The notes under the pieces: generated by a model
What the model was told of the DNA's origin: nothing
Database searches by the model: none
Seen by the model: the letters and a program-made list of their open reading frames with translations, nothing else
Made by a program: the position numbers and the translations under genes
Part shown: positions 46,378 through 54,762 of the stretch, piece after piece
How positions within the stretch are numbered: the stretch's first letter is position 1
How the letters are laid out: each line of letters opens with the position of its first letter
DNA from: Erythrobacter sp. Alg231-14
GTDB lineage: Bacteria > Pseudomonadota > Alphaproteobacteria > Sphingomonadales > Sphingomonadaceae
NCBI RefSeq assembly: GCF_900149685.1
Contig: NZ_LT702999.1
Location: 2,790,001-2,854,000 of the forward strand
Reading direction: 5' to 3'
DNA length: 64,000 nucleotides

Positions 46378-46446
46378 CAGAAGGTTTAGTTTCTGACCAC
46401 ATGATGTGGTTTGGGCTGCCTTGCGGTATGTGTCCCTTGGGGCAGC
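46378..46446 (-). ncRNA. Structured leader of ornithine decarboxylase mRNA (speF-motif-like position)
   Basis: In minus-strand order: GCTGCC-N20-GGCAGC (46446-46415), ACCAC-N5-GTGGT (46410-46396) and CAGAA-N8-TTCTG (46395-46378), followed by a GGGGG ribosome binding site. An alphaproteobacterial speF RNA motif is known upstream of ornithine decarboxylase genes. The position fits; I cannot confirm the consensus. Confidence 0.45.
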
Positions 46447-46458
46447 GGAAGCGCGCAT

Positions 46459-46487
46459 ATATAGCCGATGCGCGGTTTCGCAAACAA
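46459..46487 (-). promoter_or_regulatory. Candidate promoter of the ornithine decarboxylase gene
   Basis: TTGTTT (46487-46482), 17-base spacer, CTATAT (46464-46459) on the minus strand. The -10 is the exact alphaproteobacterial form. The transcript would begin near 46452, just ahead of the structured leader. Confidence 0.55.
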
Positions 46488-46533
46488 AATCGTTCAAAAT
46501 GCTTGTTGGTTCCCGCACTTTTTTACCATTTGG

Positions 46534-47091
46534 TCAAAACCCGATTTGGGGCGCTTGATCGACCGTCCCGCGCTCGCTGTCATCCAATGTGTTGAAATCG
46601 GCCTGTTGAAAGCCAAACGCGCCGGCGAACATGATCGCAGGGAAGGCTTCGCGTGCGGTGTTGAATTGAGCAACGGCGGCGTTCAACGCGCGGCGGGCGG
46701 CGGCCAATTTGTCTTCGACATCGGCAAGCTCACGCTGCAATTCTTGGAAATTGCTGCTGGCTTTCAAATCGGGATAGGCCTCTCCCAAAGCCAAAAGGTT
46801 GTCGAGAGCGACTCGCAACCCTTTTTCGCTGCCGCTGTCAGGTTCGCCTTGTTTCGCGGTGTTGCGCGCGGCGATCACCGCTTCCAATGTGGCGGCTTCG
46901 TGACCGGCATACCCTTTGACGGTTTCGACAAGGTTTGGGATCAAATCATGGCGTTGGCGCAATTGTGCATCAATATCGGCTTTGCCTTGGCGCACGTTTT
47001 GGCGCAGCCCAACCAATCGGTTGTAAATGCCAATCACCACAAACGCGGCGATTACAACAACGCCAATCACAACAAAACTCAACATTCCCAT
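46534..47091 (-). CDS. lemA: LemA family protein
   Basis: 185 residues. One N-terminal membrane helix (FVVIGVVVIAAFVVIGIYN) followed by the helical LemA domain: NRLVGLRQNVRQGKADIDAQ, RHDLIPNLVETVKGYAGHE, and AIMFAGAFGFQQADFNT near the end. Extracytoplasmic bundle of unknown activity. LemA genes commonly sit next to a DUF3137 or TPM gene; here DUF3137 is divergent, 159 bases away. A -10-like CTATAG lies at about 47127-47122. Confidence 0.92.
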   Translation of the reverse strand: MGMLSFVVIGVVVIAAFVVIGIYNRLVGLRQNVRQGKADIDAQLRQRHDLIPNLVETVKGYAGHEAATLEAVIAARNTAKQGEPDSGSEKGLRVALDNLLALGEAYPDLKASSNFQELQRELADVEDKLAAARRALNAAVAQFNTAREAFPAIMFAGAFGFQQADFNTLDDSERGTVDQAPQIGF

Positions 47092-47249
47092 TTGTTTGCC
47101 CCTCCTTTACCGGGCACATCTATAGTAGCGTTAAGAGGTTAAGGGAAAGGCCCAAGGATCGAAAGGCGATTGCGCCTTGATCTTTGGGCAATCTCTGGGG
47201 TGATCTTTGGGCCAAGGGGATGGCCATTATCCGGGGCAAAGGAACGACG

Positions 47250-48206
47250 ATGGACGCTAATGTGCAAGGATTGATGCAGGGGCATCTCGGCCAATGGTTG
47301 GCCGATCAAGAATCCATGCGCGCGGAAGCAAAAAAGAAAGCGTTCAACCGCTGGTTCTATTCCGGGATCATCGCCCTGCCAATTTTGACCTTCGCGTGGT
47401 TTTCGGGATCATCGCTCGGTAGCTTTGGGATCCTACTGACCTTTGTCATTATTGGCGGGATAGCGGCATGGGGATACATGCCAATTTCCGAGGCGAAGCG
47501 CGCGATCAAAATTGGCATCAATTCCGCCATCGCACGCGAATTTGGCATTTCATACGAACACGATGTGAACCCAGGCAGCGAATTCGAAGCGGCAATGACC
47601 TATGGTCTATTGCCCGGATATGATCGCGACACTTTCGAAGACCGTTGGTACGGCTCGCTCGAAGGGCATGACTTCAACCTATACGAAGCGCATTTGGAGG
47701 AACGCCGCGGGTCGGGCAAAAACCGCCGATGGGTGACGGTGTTTCGCGGGGCTTTGGTCCATATGGAATTTGGCCGCGATTTCCATTCCACCACCCTGCT
47801 TCAACGCAAGGGGAAACACCGCAAATGGTTGGGCCTTGGCGGGCGGAAAGACCACGCCACGTTTGACGGGCATAGGCTGGATTACGTCGATCAGGTCCAC
47901 CCTGATTTCGAAGACGTGTTCGAGGTGTGGAGCGATGATCAGGTTGAGGCGCGCGTGCTTATCCACCCATCCTATGTCGAACATTTGCTCGCCCTAGAAC
48001 GCGCGTTTAACGGGGATGCCGTGCGCGCCCTGTTCAGCCGCGGCGAAGTCATTTTGGTCGTGGAAAGCGGCAATCTGTTTGAAAGCGGATCGATGGATGC
48101 GCGCGACGACGAGAACCGCGTCGCCGAAGCCACAGATCAATTTGGCGCAATGGCGCGATTGGCGTTGGCCATCAATCAGAACGAGCGCGGCAGATCGCAG
48201 CTTTAA
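47250..48206 (+). CDS. DUF3137 membrane protein
   Basis: 318 residues from ATG 47250 (AAGGA six bases upstream). Two adjacent membrane helices at about 30-75 (GIIALPILTFAWFSG, GILLTFVIIGGIAAWGYM) followed by a large soluble domain with the DUF3137 blocks LPGYDRDTFEDRW, FRGALVHMEFGRDF and DFEDVFEVWSDDQVEARVLI. The family has no known activity but pairs with LemA in many genomes, as here in divergent orientation. Confidence 0.87.
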   Translation: MDANVQGLMQGHLGQWLADQESMRAEAKKKAFNRWFYSGIIALPILTFAWFSGSSLGSFGILLTFVIIGGIAAWGYMPISEAKRAIKIGINSAIAREFGISYEHDVNPGSEFEAAMTYGLLPGYDRDTFEDRWYGSLEGHDFNLYEAHLEERRGSGKNRRWVTVFRGALVHMEFGRDFHSTTLLQRKGKHRKWLGLGGRKDHATFDGHRLDYVDQVHPDFEDVFEVWSDDQVEARVLIHPSYVEHLLALERAFNGDAVRALFSRGEVILVVESGNLFESGSMDARDDENRVAEATDQFGAMARLALAINQNERGRSQL

Positions 48207-48246
48207 GCGCGCAAGCGAACGCAAACTTGATCACTCAGATGCTATC

Positions 48247-48262
48247 GGTTGGCCATCCAACC
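48247..48262. terminator. Hairpin between convergent DUF3137 and YbjN-like genes
   Basis: GGTTGG-CCAT-CCAACC, a perfect 6-bp stem with a four-base loop in the 66-base gap between two stops. No T-run directly after it; a run of five T lies 20 bases further on the plus strand. Confidence 0.4.
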
Positions 48263-48272
48263 AGACTGCCCG

Positions 48273-48788
48273 CTAGAACGATTTTTGTTCCTGTTCCGGG
48301 TTGATGCCCGCCGCAACGGCGGCCGAAACCGGCGCTACATCCAACAACACCCGGACATTCTCTCGAATATTGGCCATTGTCGCCCCGTAATCGAGCACTT
48401 GATAACGCGTGACACCCAAGACTTTATCTTCGAAATCCACCCAAGTTTGCACGGCGGCTTGATCGTAGTTTGCCTCTGCAACGCTTTCATAAGTGACCTC
48501 TGGTGCAAGCCGATACCGGATCTGCATGTTAATCCCCTGACAACCGGGAACGCCGCCTACATTGCACGCCGTTCCGAACAGAAAATAAGCAGCCCCATCG
48601 GCGTCTTGGCCGACCACCAAATTTTCGTCTTCGTTGACTTCCAAAACTTCATGATCGAGCGAGGCAACAACCGCTTGCAAATCCTCAAGGGTCACCGATT
48701 TTTTGAGCAATTCTGGTGAGTAGGTTTGCGCCTGTGCCGGTATCGCAAACATCAACGGGGCAATCGCCCATATCCCGAGTTTCACCAT
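48273..48788 (-). CDS. Secreted YbjN-like protein
   Basis: 171 residues. Signal peptide 1-20 (VKLGIWAIAPLMFAIPAQAQ). The rest follows the YbjN pattern: VTLEDLQAVVASLDHEVLE, VVGQDADGAAYFLFGTAC, GINMQIRYRL, then YDQAAVQTWVDFEDKVLGV. YbjN-type proteins resemble type III secretion chaperones in fold but have no defined role. It is 21 bases downstream of nspC on the same strand. Confidence 0.72.
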   Translation of the reverse strand: MVKLGIWAIAPLMFAIPAQAQTYSPELLKKSVTLEDLQAVVASLDHEVLEVNEDENLVVGQDADGAAYFLFGTACNVGGVPGCQGINMQIRYRLAPEVTYESVAEANYDQAAVQTWVDFEDKVLGVTRYQVLDYGATMANIRENVRVLLDVAPVSAAVAAGINPEQEQKSF

Positions 48789-48809
48789 TCTTACCCCCTT
48801 TGTTTCGAT

Positions 48810-50021
48810 TCAGCTTAACCTGCCTCGAAAGTCTTCATATTCAAAGCGTTTTACGCATTCCAACGCGTCGGTTTCGCTATCCCACAACCATATGCTGGGC
48901 AGTTGGACGCCGTTGAATGTGTTGGTTTTGACCATCGAGTAATGCGCCTGATCCAGAAAGGCGAAACGCGCGCCCGGATCGGCCTTTACGGGCAATTTGT
49001 AATCGCCGATCACATCGCCTGCCAAACACGATGGACCGCCCAACCGGATCGGGATCGTGTCTGCGTCGGAAAGCTCGCCCATCATGGCCGGGCGGTACGG
49101 CGCCTCCAACACATCAGGCATGTGGCATGTCGCGGATACATCGGTGATGCCGATCGGCACTTCATTGAAGCCTGTATCCAGCAATGTTCCAACCAAAATG
49201 CCCGCATCCAAGGCGATGGCTTCGCCGGGTTCGATAATGATTTCGGCGCCGGTATCCGCCGCCGCATCTTTCAAGAATTCAATCAATTCGGCGCGTTCGT
49301 AATCTGCGCGGGTGATGTGGTGTCCGCCCCCCATATTGATCCATTTGAGTTGACCAAACCACGGCTCAATCGCGTCAAAAACCCGGTCCCACGTCCGTTG
49401 CAGCGGTTCAAAGGTCTGCTCGCACAGATTGTGGAAGTGGATGCCCTCCACGCCTTCCATCGCCTCTTCGGTCAATTGATCGATAGGAAAGCCGAGCCGC
49501 GATCCCGGCGCGCTGGGATCATATTTGGGGACATCGCCGGTCGCCAACATCGGATTAATCCGCAATCCCGGTGACACGTCACCGCCCGTTGTTGCAGCGT
49601 GATCAAGGATCAATGCGGCGCGCTTCATCTGGCCAGGGGAGTTGAAGATCACATGTTCGGATAGGCGACAGATCTCCTCCAATTCCTCCGGTTTGAAAGC
49701 GGCCGAATAGGTGGCGATTTCCCCATCGTAAAACTCCGATGCAAGCCGGGCCTCCCACAAACCGCTTGTCGAAACACCATCGAGATATTCGCCCATAATA
49801 TGCGCAACCGACCACATGGAGAACGCCTTTAGCGCGGCGAAAACTTTGATGCTCGCGCCGTCGCTCGCGGCTTCATCGCGGATTTCGGCGAGGATTTGGC
49901 AATTGGCGCGGATCTTTGCCGCGTCCACGACAAAGGCTGGGCTATCGACGCGGTTGAGATCAAACTGTGTGAACGCGCCGGGATTGCCCGCTTGGGTGGT
50001 CATGGGTGTTGATTGGGTCAT
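48810..50021 (-). CDS. nspC: Carboxynorspermidine/carboxyspermidine decarboxylase
   Basis: Decarboxylates carboxyspermidine or carboxynorspermidine, the last step of the alternative polyamine pathway. 403 residues. PLP lysine K65 in VFAALKAFSMW, substrate and PLP blocks IHFHNLCEQ, INMGGGHHIT, EPGEAIALDAG, SATCHMPDVLE and GPSCLAGDVIGDY. The GPSCLAGD Cys motif separates NspC from diaminopimelate decarboxylase. An 18-residue hydrophilic extension precedes the fold. Confidence 0.95.
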   Translation of the reverse strand: MTQSTPMTTQAGNPGAFTQFDLNRVDSPAFVVDAAKIRANCQILAEIRDEAASDGASIKVFAALKAFSMWSVAHIMGEYLDGVSTSGLWEARLASEFYDGEIATYSAAFKPEELEEICRLSEHVIFNSPGQMKRAALILDHAATTGGDVSPGLRINPMLATGDVPKYDPSAPGSRLGFPIDQLTEEAMEGVEGIHFHNLCEQTFEPLQRTWDRVFDAIEPWFGQLKWINMGGGHHITRADYERAELIEFLKDAAADTGAEIIIEPGEAIALDAGILVGTLLDTGFNEVPIGITDVSATCHMPDVLEAPYRPAMMGELSDADTIPIRLGGPSCLAGDVIGDYKLPVKADPGARFAFLDQAHYSMVKTNTFNGVQLPSIWLWDSETDALECVKRFEYEDFRGRLS

Positions 50022-50106
50022 ACCATGCTCTCTAACGGTTTTTTCGCGAAGATCACGCCCCGACGCGGTTCTGTTGTGCTATTGACGGCGACGATAAGGA
50101 GAAGAA

Positions 50107-51519
50107 ATGCACCGTTTTGCCGCCATGATTGCTCTCATCCTCGCATCCACATTGCATGCGAGCGGCCCTGCCACATCGATCGATGCCTTTGTCGCGGAGG
50201 AAATGCCCTCGGCTGGCGTGCCCGGATTGGCCTATGGCGTAACTTTTGAAGGGGAGATTAGCGGCGATCAACACGGTCTGCTGAGATCCGACGAGGAAAC
50301 CGAAGTCGCTCCTAGCACGCCGTTCCTCATCGGTTCGGTTTCCAAAAGCTTCACCGCGCTGGCGGTGATGCAATTGGTGGAAGCCGGTGCAGCAGAATTG
50401 GACGCGCCGATTGGCCGGTATCTGGACGTCTATGCCGGTCGACCGCAAAGCGCGATCACAGTCCGCCAATTGTTAAGCCACACCAGCGGTTATTCCACGC
50501 TTCAGGGCAATATGTCGCAGAACGATTTGACGATGGATGCGGCATCCCTCTCTAGACGAGTGGACAACATCGCCGGCATGACGCCCGTGTCCCAGCCGGG
50601 CGAAACATGGGAATATTCCAACGCCAATTATCAGGTGTTGGGCCGGTTGATCGAAGTTTTGAGCGGACAAGATTACGCCGATTACACCGCCGACAATATC
50701 CTAAGCCCGATCGGCATGAATGACAGTTTCGTCCATGGGCCCGACAACACAAACGGTATGGCAACCGGGCACCGACCTTGGTTTTGGACCAAAGCCCCGT
50801 CAAACGAAGTCTTCACCGGGCGCGGATCTGGGCCGCAAGGCGGCATCGTGGCCAGCGCGCGGGATATGGCGCGATACCTCTCCGTCATGATGAATGGCGA
50901 AGACGACGTATTGAGCGCCGCGGGCAAAGCTCAAATGATGCAACCGGCCAACGACGCATCTCCCTTCTATGGGCTGGGATGGTTTGTGAACACGCAGGAC
51001 GGCACCGTCTATCACTCAGGCTCCAACCCCGGATATGAAGCATTGGCCACAATGATCCCGGCAGAGAAGAAAGGCGTCGCCGTGCTGACCAATGCCGGGT
51101 CGGGCATCGGGTTTGGCGGCACCATTGAATTGCGCAATGGTGTCACTGCGCGCGCGTTGGGACGGGACTACAACGGCGAGGCCAGCCCCCTTCCTCAACA
51201 AGCGACCTTCGTCATGCTCGCGGCGCTGCCGATCCTGTTTGTGATTGCGATGATATGGGCATGGGTCAAACGCGCCGCGATTAGAGCCAAGACCGGGTGG
51301 TCCGGTCGGTTCAGCCTGTGGTTCCCATTGGTTACGACGGTTGGGTTGGCGATGGCGGTGTTCTTGATCGTCCCTCAAGCGTTTGGCGCGCCCCTTCACA
51401 CCATCCGATTGTTTGTCCCCGATATGGGATTGGCCATGATCGCAGGCGCAGTAACCGGGGTGACGTGGGCCGTGTGGCGTCTGATCATCGCTTACACCGG
51501 GTCTACAAAAGCGAGCTAA
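50107..51519 (+). CDS. Beta-lactamase-fold serine hydrolase with C-terminal membrane helices
   Basis: 470 residues, ideal GGAG before the ATG. Signal peptide 1-19. The class C beta-lactamase/PBP-like domain has SxxK at S77-K80 (GSVSKSF), YSN in WEYSNANYQ, and a third-box HSG in VYHSGSNPGYEA. After about residue 355 come three hydrophobic helices (LAALPILFVIAMIWAWV and others). This layout is common for peptide or D-amino-acid amidases and esterases. The substrate is not readable. Divergent from nspC. Confidence 0.88.
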   Translation: MHRFAAMIALILASTLHASGPATSIDAFVAEEMPSAGVPGLAYGVTFEGEISGDQHGLLRSDEETEVAPSTPFLIGSVSKSFTALAVMQLVEAGAAELDAPIGRYLDVYAGRPQSAITVRQLLSHTSGYSTLQGNMSQNDLTMDAASLSRRVDNIAGMTPVSQPGETWEYSNANYQVLGRLIEVLSGQDYADYTADNILSPIGMNDSFVHGPDNTNGMATGHRPWFWTKAPSNEVFTGRGSGPQGGIVASARDMARYLSVMMNGEDDVLSAAGKAQMMQPANDASPFYGLGWFVNTQDGTVYHSGSNPGYEALATMIPAEKKGVAVLTNAGSGIGFGGTIELRNGVTARALGRDYNGEASPLPQQATFVMLAALPILFVIAMIWAWVKRAAIRAKTGWSGRFSLWFPLVTTVGLAMAVFLIVPQAFGAPLHTIRLFVPDMGLAMIAGAVTGVTWAVWRLIIAYTGSTKAS

Positions 51520-51555
51520 TCTCGTTAGATCATCGCCAAGCAGGCAACGGCCAGA

Positions 51556-52077
51556 TCAAAGGGTTCGGTGCATCACCAGCGCATCGACCAGCCCTTTTTC
51601 AGGATGGTCAAACCCTTTGGGAACGGTTCCAACAATATCGAAACCCAATTCTCGCCATAGAGCAACCGCGCCCGTGTTGGTGGAAACGACGAAATTGAAT
51701 TGCATCGCAGTGAAGCCAGCATTGCGCGCCGCGATCATTGAATGTTTGCACAGTGTCCGACCCAGCCCTTTACCCTGTGCATCGGACGAAACCATGTAGC
51801 CGCAATTGCACACATGGCCGCCGCCTCCACCCTGATTGCGGCGCAGGTAATATGTGCCCATGACCACCCCATCCAATTCGGCAACGAAGCATTCTTGGTC
51901 CCAACCGGCGTCGCCCGTTCCCATCCAATAGGCGATCGCATCATCGCGCCTGATGTCGCGATCGATTGCATAGGTTTCGCCGGCACGGATGACGGGTTCA
52001 ACAATCCGCCAGATCGCTTCGCCGTCCTGATCGTCGGCGGGCCGTATCAACACGGGCTTCTCTTCATCGGGCGGCAC
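51556..52077 (-). CDS. GNAT-family N-acetyltransferase
   Basis: 173 residues, GTG start at 52077, three bases after the stop of the carboxynorspermidine dehydrogenase gene, so very likely cotranscribed. Acetyl-CoA motif GYMVSSDAQGKGLGRTLCKH, with the V..N..A..L..ELGF pattern in VVSTNTGAVALWRELGF. The closest plan is the general GNAT group of unknown substrate. Polyamine acetylation would fit the operon but is inference. Confidence 0.85.
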   Translation of the reverse strand: MPPDEEKPVLIRPADDQDGEAIWRIVEPVIRAGETYAIDRDIRRDDAIAYWMGTGDAGWDQECFVAELDGVVMGTYYLRRNQGGGGGHVCNCGYMVSSDAQGKGLGRTLCKHSMIAARNAGFTAMQFNFVVSTNTGAVALWRELGFDIVGTVPKGFDHPEKGLVDALVMHRTL

Positions 52078-52080
52078 CGA

Positions 52081-53292
52081 TCAAAACGCGACCGGCCCGT
52101 CCAATTCCTTCACTTGCCACGGCAATCCATGGTCGTTCAACATGTCCATAAACGGATCAGGGTCCATTTCTTCCATGTTGAACACTCCGTTTCCGGCCCA
52201 TGTTCCCGTCACCATCATCGCCGTGCCAATCATCGCAGGCACGCCGGTCGTGTAGCTGACAGCTTGGTTGCCGGTTTCCTCATAGGCGGCTTCGTGACTG
52301 CAAATGTTGTTGATGTAGAACGTCTTCTCACCCGATCCGTCCAACGCCTCGCCCGTTGCGATGCACCCGATATTGGTGTTGCCCTTGGTCGTTTCGCCTA
52401 GGCTTTCTGGTTTGGGCAGCACAGCGGCGAGGAATTGCAGCGGGATGATTTCCTGTCCTTGATATTTGATCGGCTCAATCCCGGTCATGCCAACATTCTG
52501 CAAGACAGTGAGGTGTTTGATATATTCATCGCCAAACGTCATCCAGAACCGCGCGCGCTCCATTTCTGGATTGAATTTCGAAAGGCTTTCCAGCTCTTCG
52601 TGATACATCAAATACGCCTGGCGGGTGCCGACCTTTTCAAAATCAAACGGGGTTGAAACCTGCATCGCAGGCGTTTCCACCCAATCGCCATTTTCCCAAT
52701 GCCGCGCCGGGGCGGTCACTTCGCGGATGTTGATTTCGGGATTGAAATTGGTTGCGAACGCCTGACCATGATCGCCGCCATTGCAATCGAGAATGTCCAG
52801 AGTGCGGATCGTCTTCAACTTATGTTTCTTTAGCCACATCGTGAAAACGCTGGTCACACCAGGATCAAACCCGCTGCCCAACAACGCCATCAAACCCGCT
52901 TCTTTGAAACGGTCATGATAGGCCCATTGCCAGTGATATTCGAATTTCGCCTCATCCTTGGGCTCGTAATTCGCCGTATCTAGGTAATGCACGCCCGCTT
53001 CCAAACACGCATCCATGATCGGCAAATCTTGATAGGGAAGCGCCAGATTCACGACGAGCGTCGCGCCAATTTTCTTGATCAAGTTGACCATGGCGGGGAC
53101 TTCTTCGGCGTCGATTTCGTAGGTTTCAACCGACTGACCTGTGCGTGCCTTCACGCTTTTCGCGATGGCATCGCATTTTGACTTGGTCCGACTGGCCAAA
53201 TGCAATTCGGGGAAAATGCCTGCGTTCATGCACATTTTGTGGACCGCAACGGAGCTGACGCCCCCTGCCCCGACTACCAATATTTTCGACAT
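52081..53292 (-). CDS. Carboxynorspermidine/carboxyspermidine dehydrogenase (saccharopine-dehydrogenase family)
   Basis: Condenses putrescine (or diaminopropane) with aspartate semialdehyde using NADPH. 403 residues from ATG 53292. N-terminal Rossmann SKILVVGAGGVSSVAVHK, HLASRTKSKCDAIAK, DTANYEPKDEAKFEY and GSGFDPGVTSVFTMWL match the CASDH group of the Lys9-like family. nspC and an ornithine decarboxylase nearby on the same strand support this over saccharopine dehydrogenase. Confidence 0.93.
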   Translation of the reverse strand: MSKILVVGAGGVSSVAVHKMCMNAGIFPELHLASRTKSKCDAIAKSVKARTGQSVETYEIDAEEVPAMVNLIKKIGATLVVNLALPYQDLPIMDACLEAGVHYLDTANYEPKDEAKFEYHWQWAYHDRFKEAGLMALLGSGFDPGVTSVFTMWLKKHKLKTIRTLDILDCNGGDHGQAFATNFNPEINIREVTAPARHWENGDWVETPAMQVSTPFDFEKVGTRQAYLMYHEELESLSKFNPEMERARFWMTFGDEYIKHLTVLQNVGMTGIEPIKYQGQEIIPLQFLAAVLPKPESLGETTKGNTNIGCIATGEALDGSGEKTFYINNICSHEAAYEETGNQAVSYTTGVPAMIGTAMMVTGTWAGNGVFNMEEMDPDPFMDMLNDHGLPWQVKELDGPVAF

Positions 53293-53430
53293 GGCCAAAC
53301 GCCTCTTCGCTAAGATGATTCTTGAATGCCGCCCTTAATCCAATGGAACGATAGGCTCAATCATCGCTCTGATTTTGCGCAAAGGGATCGGTTGATTGAC
53401 ACAATGCCGAAAACGCACAAGGCTGATGCG

Positions 53431-54576
53431 ATGAACGATTTTCAAAGCACCCTCGACACCGCTCTTTCCAAAACCAATGTGATCGGCGCGGTCGCCGCGA
53501 TCGGCAACAGCGGCGGCATCACATCCTTGGCCGCGGCCGGCCTTTCGGACGCCGCATCCGGCAACGCAATGGCAACGGACAGCATTTTTCAAATCGCCTC
53601 TATGACAAAAGCGATCACGTCTGCGGCGGCCCTCCAATTGGTTGAACGCGGCGCCTTGTCGATGGACGACCCCATTGGCGCGGTGTTGCCCGATCTCGGC
53701 GATGCTCAGGTCCTTATCGGGTTTGCCGACGATGGCAGCGCGCAAACGCGGGCCGCCAACAGTCAGATTACCCTGCGCCATTTGCTGACCCACACATCGG
53801 GATTGGGATATTCCTTCACCAGCGGCGATATGGGCAAAGCGCAAGGCGAAGTGGTGCCGGGATCGTTGAACAGCTTAAAGTCGCCCCTGATGTTCGAACC
53901 GGGCAGCGATTGGTTGTATGGCGTAAACACAGATTGGGTCGGGCTCGCGGTGGAGGCGGTGAGTGGACAAAGTCTGGGCGATTACATGGCGCAGCAATTC
54001 TTTGAACCGATGGGCATGAAAGACACCGGATTTGCCGTTCCGACGGACAAAGCGAGCCGTCGGGTCTCCCTCATGGCGGCGACAGCGGATGGTTTTGCCC
54101 CCTTCCCCCTAGAAATTGGCGGCGGTGACGCGGCGGAATTTACGTCCGGCGGTGGCGGGCTCTATTCCACTGCGCCGGATTACATGCGCTTTATGCAGAT
54201 GATCCTTGGTAAGGGTGTGTTTGATGGCAATCGGATCCTAAGCGAGGAAAGCGTTCGATCCATGTCGACCAATCAAATCGGCGGCATTCGCGCAGGTAAA
54301 ATGGAAAGCTTCGTGCCGATGCTTGCCAACACATTCGATGCATTCCCAGATATGCAGAGCGAATGGGGTTTAGGGTTCCTGATCAACCCAAAGGACGGTC
54401 GCAATGGCCGGGCCGCGGGCAGTTTGGCGTGGGCCGGGATCGCCAATTGTTATTACTGGATCGATCCGGCCAATGACATTGCCGGTCTGGCTTTGATGCA
54501 ATTCTTGCCGTTCGGGGATGAACGCGCCTTGGGTGTCTTCGCACAAGTTGAACAATCGGCGTACCGGACAAGTTAA
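53431..54576 (+). CDS. Class C beta-lactamase-fold serine hydrolase
   Basis: 381 residues from ATG 53431 (AAGG eight bases upstream; ATG 53404 is possible). SxxK at S57-K60 in IASMTKAIT; the Tyr box is WLYGVNTDW; the C-terminal region has a degenerate third box (GRAAGSLAWAGI). No signal peptide, so cytoplasmic. The plan matches the esterase EstB/6-aminohexanoate hydrolase type. Divergent from the dehydrogenase gene. Confidence 0.87.
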   Translation: MNDFQSTLDTALSKTNVIGAVAAIGNSGGITSLAAAGLSDAASGNAMATDSIFQIASMTKAITSAAALQLVERGALSMDDPIGAVLPDLGDAQVLIGFADDGSAQTRAANSQITLRHLLTHTSGLGYSFTSGDMGKAQGEVVPGSLNSLKSPLMFEPGSDWLYGVNTDWVGLAVEAVSGQSLGDYMAQQFFEPMGMKDTGFAVPTDKASRRVSLMAATADGFAPFPLEIGGGDAAEFTSGGGGLYSTAPDYMRFMQMILGKGVFDGNRILSEESVRSMSTNQIGGIRAGKMESFVPMLANTFDAFPDMQSEWGLGFLINPKDGRNGRAAGSLAWAGIANCYYWIDPANDIAGLALMQFLPFGDERALGVFAQVEQSAYRTS

Positions 54577-54697
54577 GGCGGGCGTTTCCTACTGTGCCAA
54601 TGTGTTGCATAGGCCGTCCATATGGTCATTCCCTTTCCAACACGCGGCTGTGCCAATATCGCGCAAAGCGCAGAAATACGGACCTCTTTTCGCGCTT

Positions 54698-54720
54698 TGG
54701 ACCGTGTAACATGCGGTCCA
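54698..54720. promoter_or_regulatory. Inverted repeat upstream of the threonine dehydratase gene
   Basis: TGGACCG-TGTAACATG-CGGTCCA, a perfect 7-bp inverted repeat 43 bases before the dehydratase ATG. A possible operator. The 186-base region around it has no gene. Confidence 0.4.
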
Positions 54721-54762
54721 TGTCTCTCTCAAAGTCTCACTCCACAATAGGCTTGTATCGCA

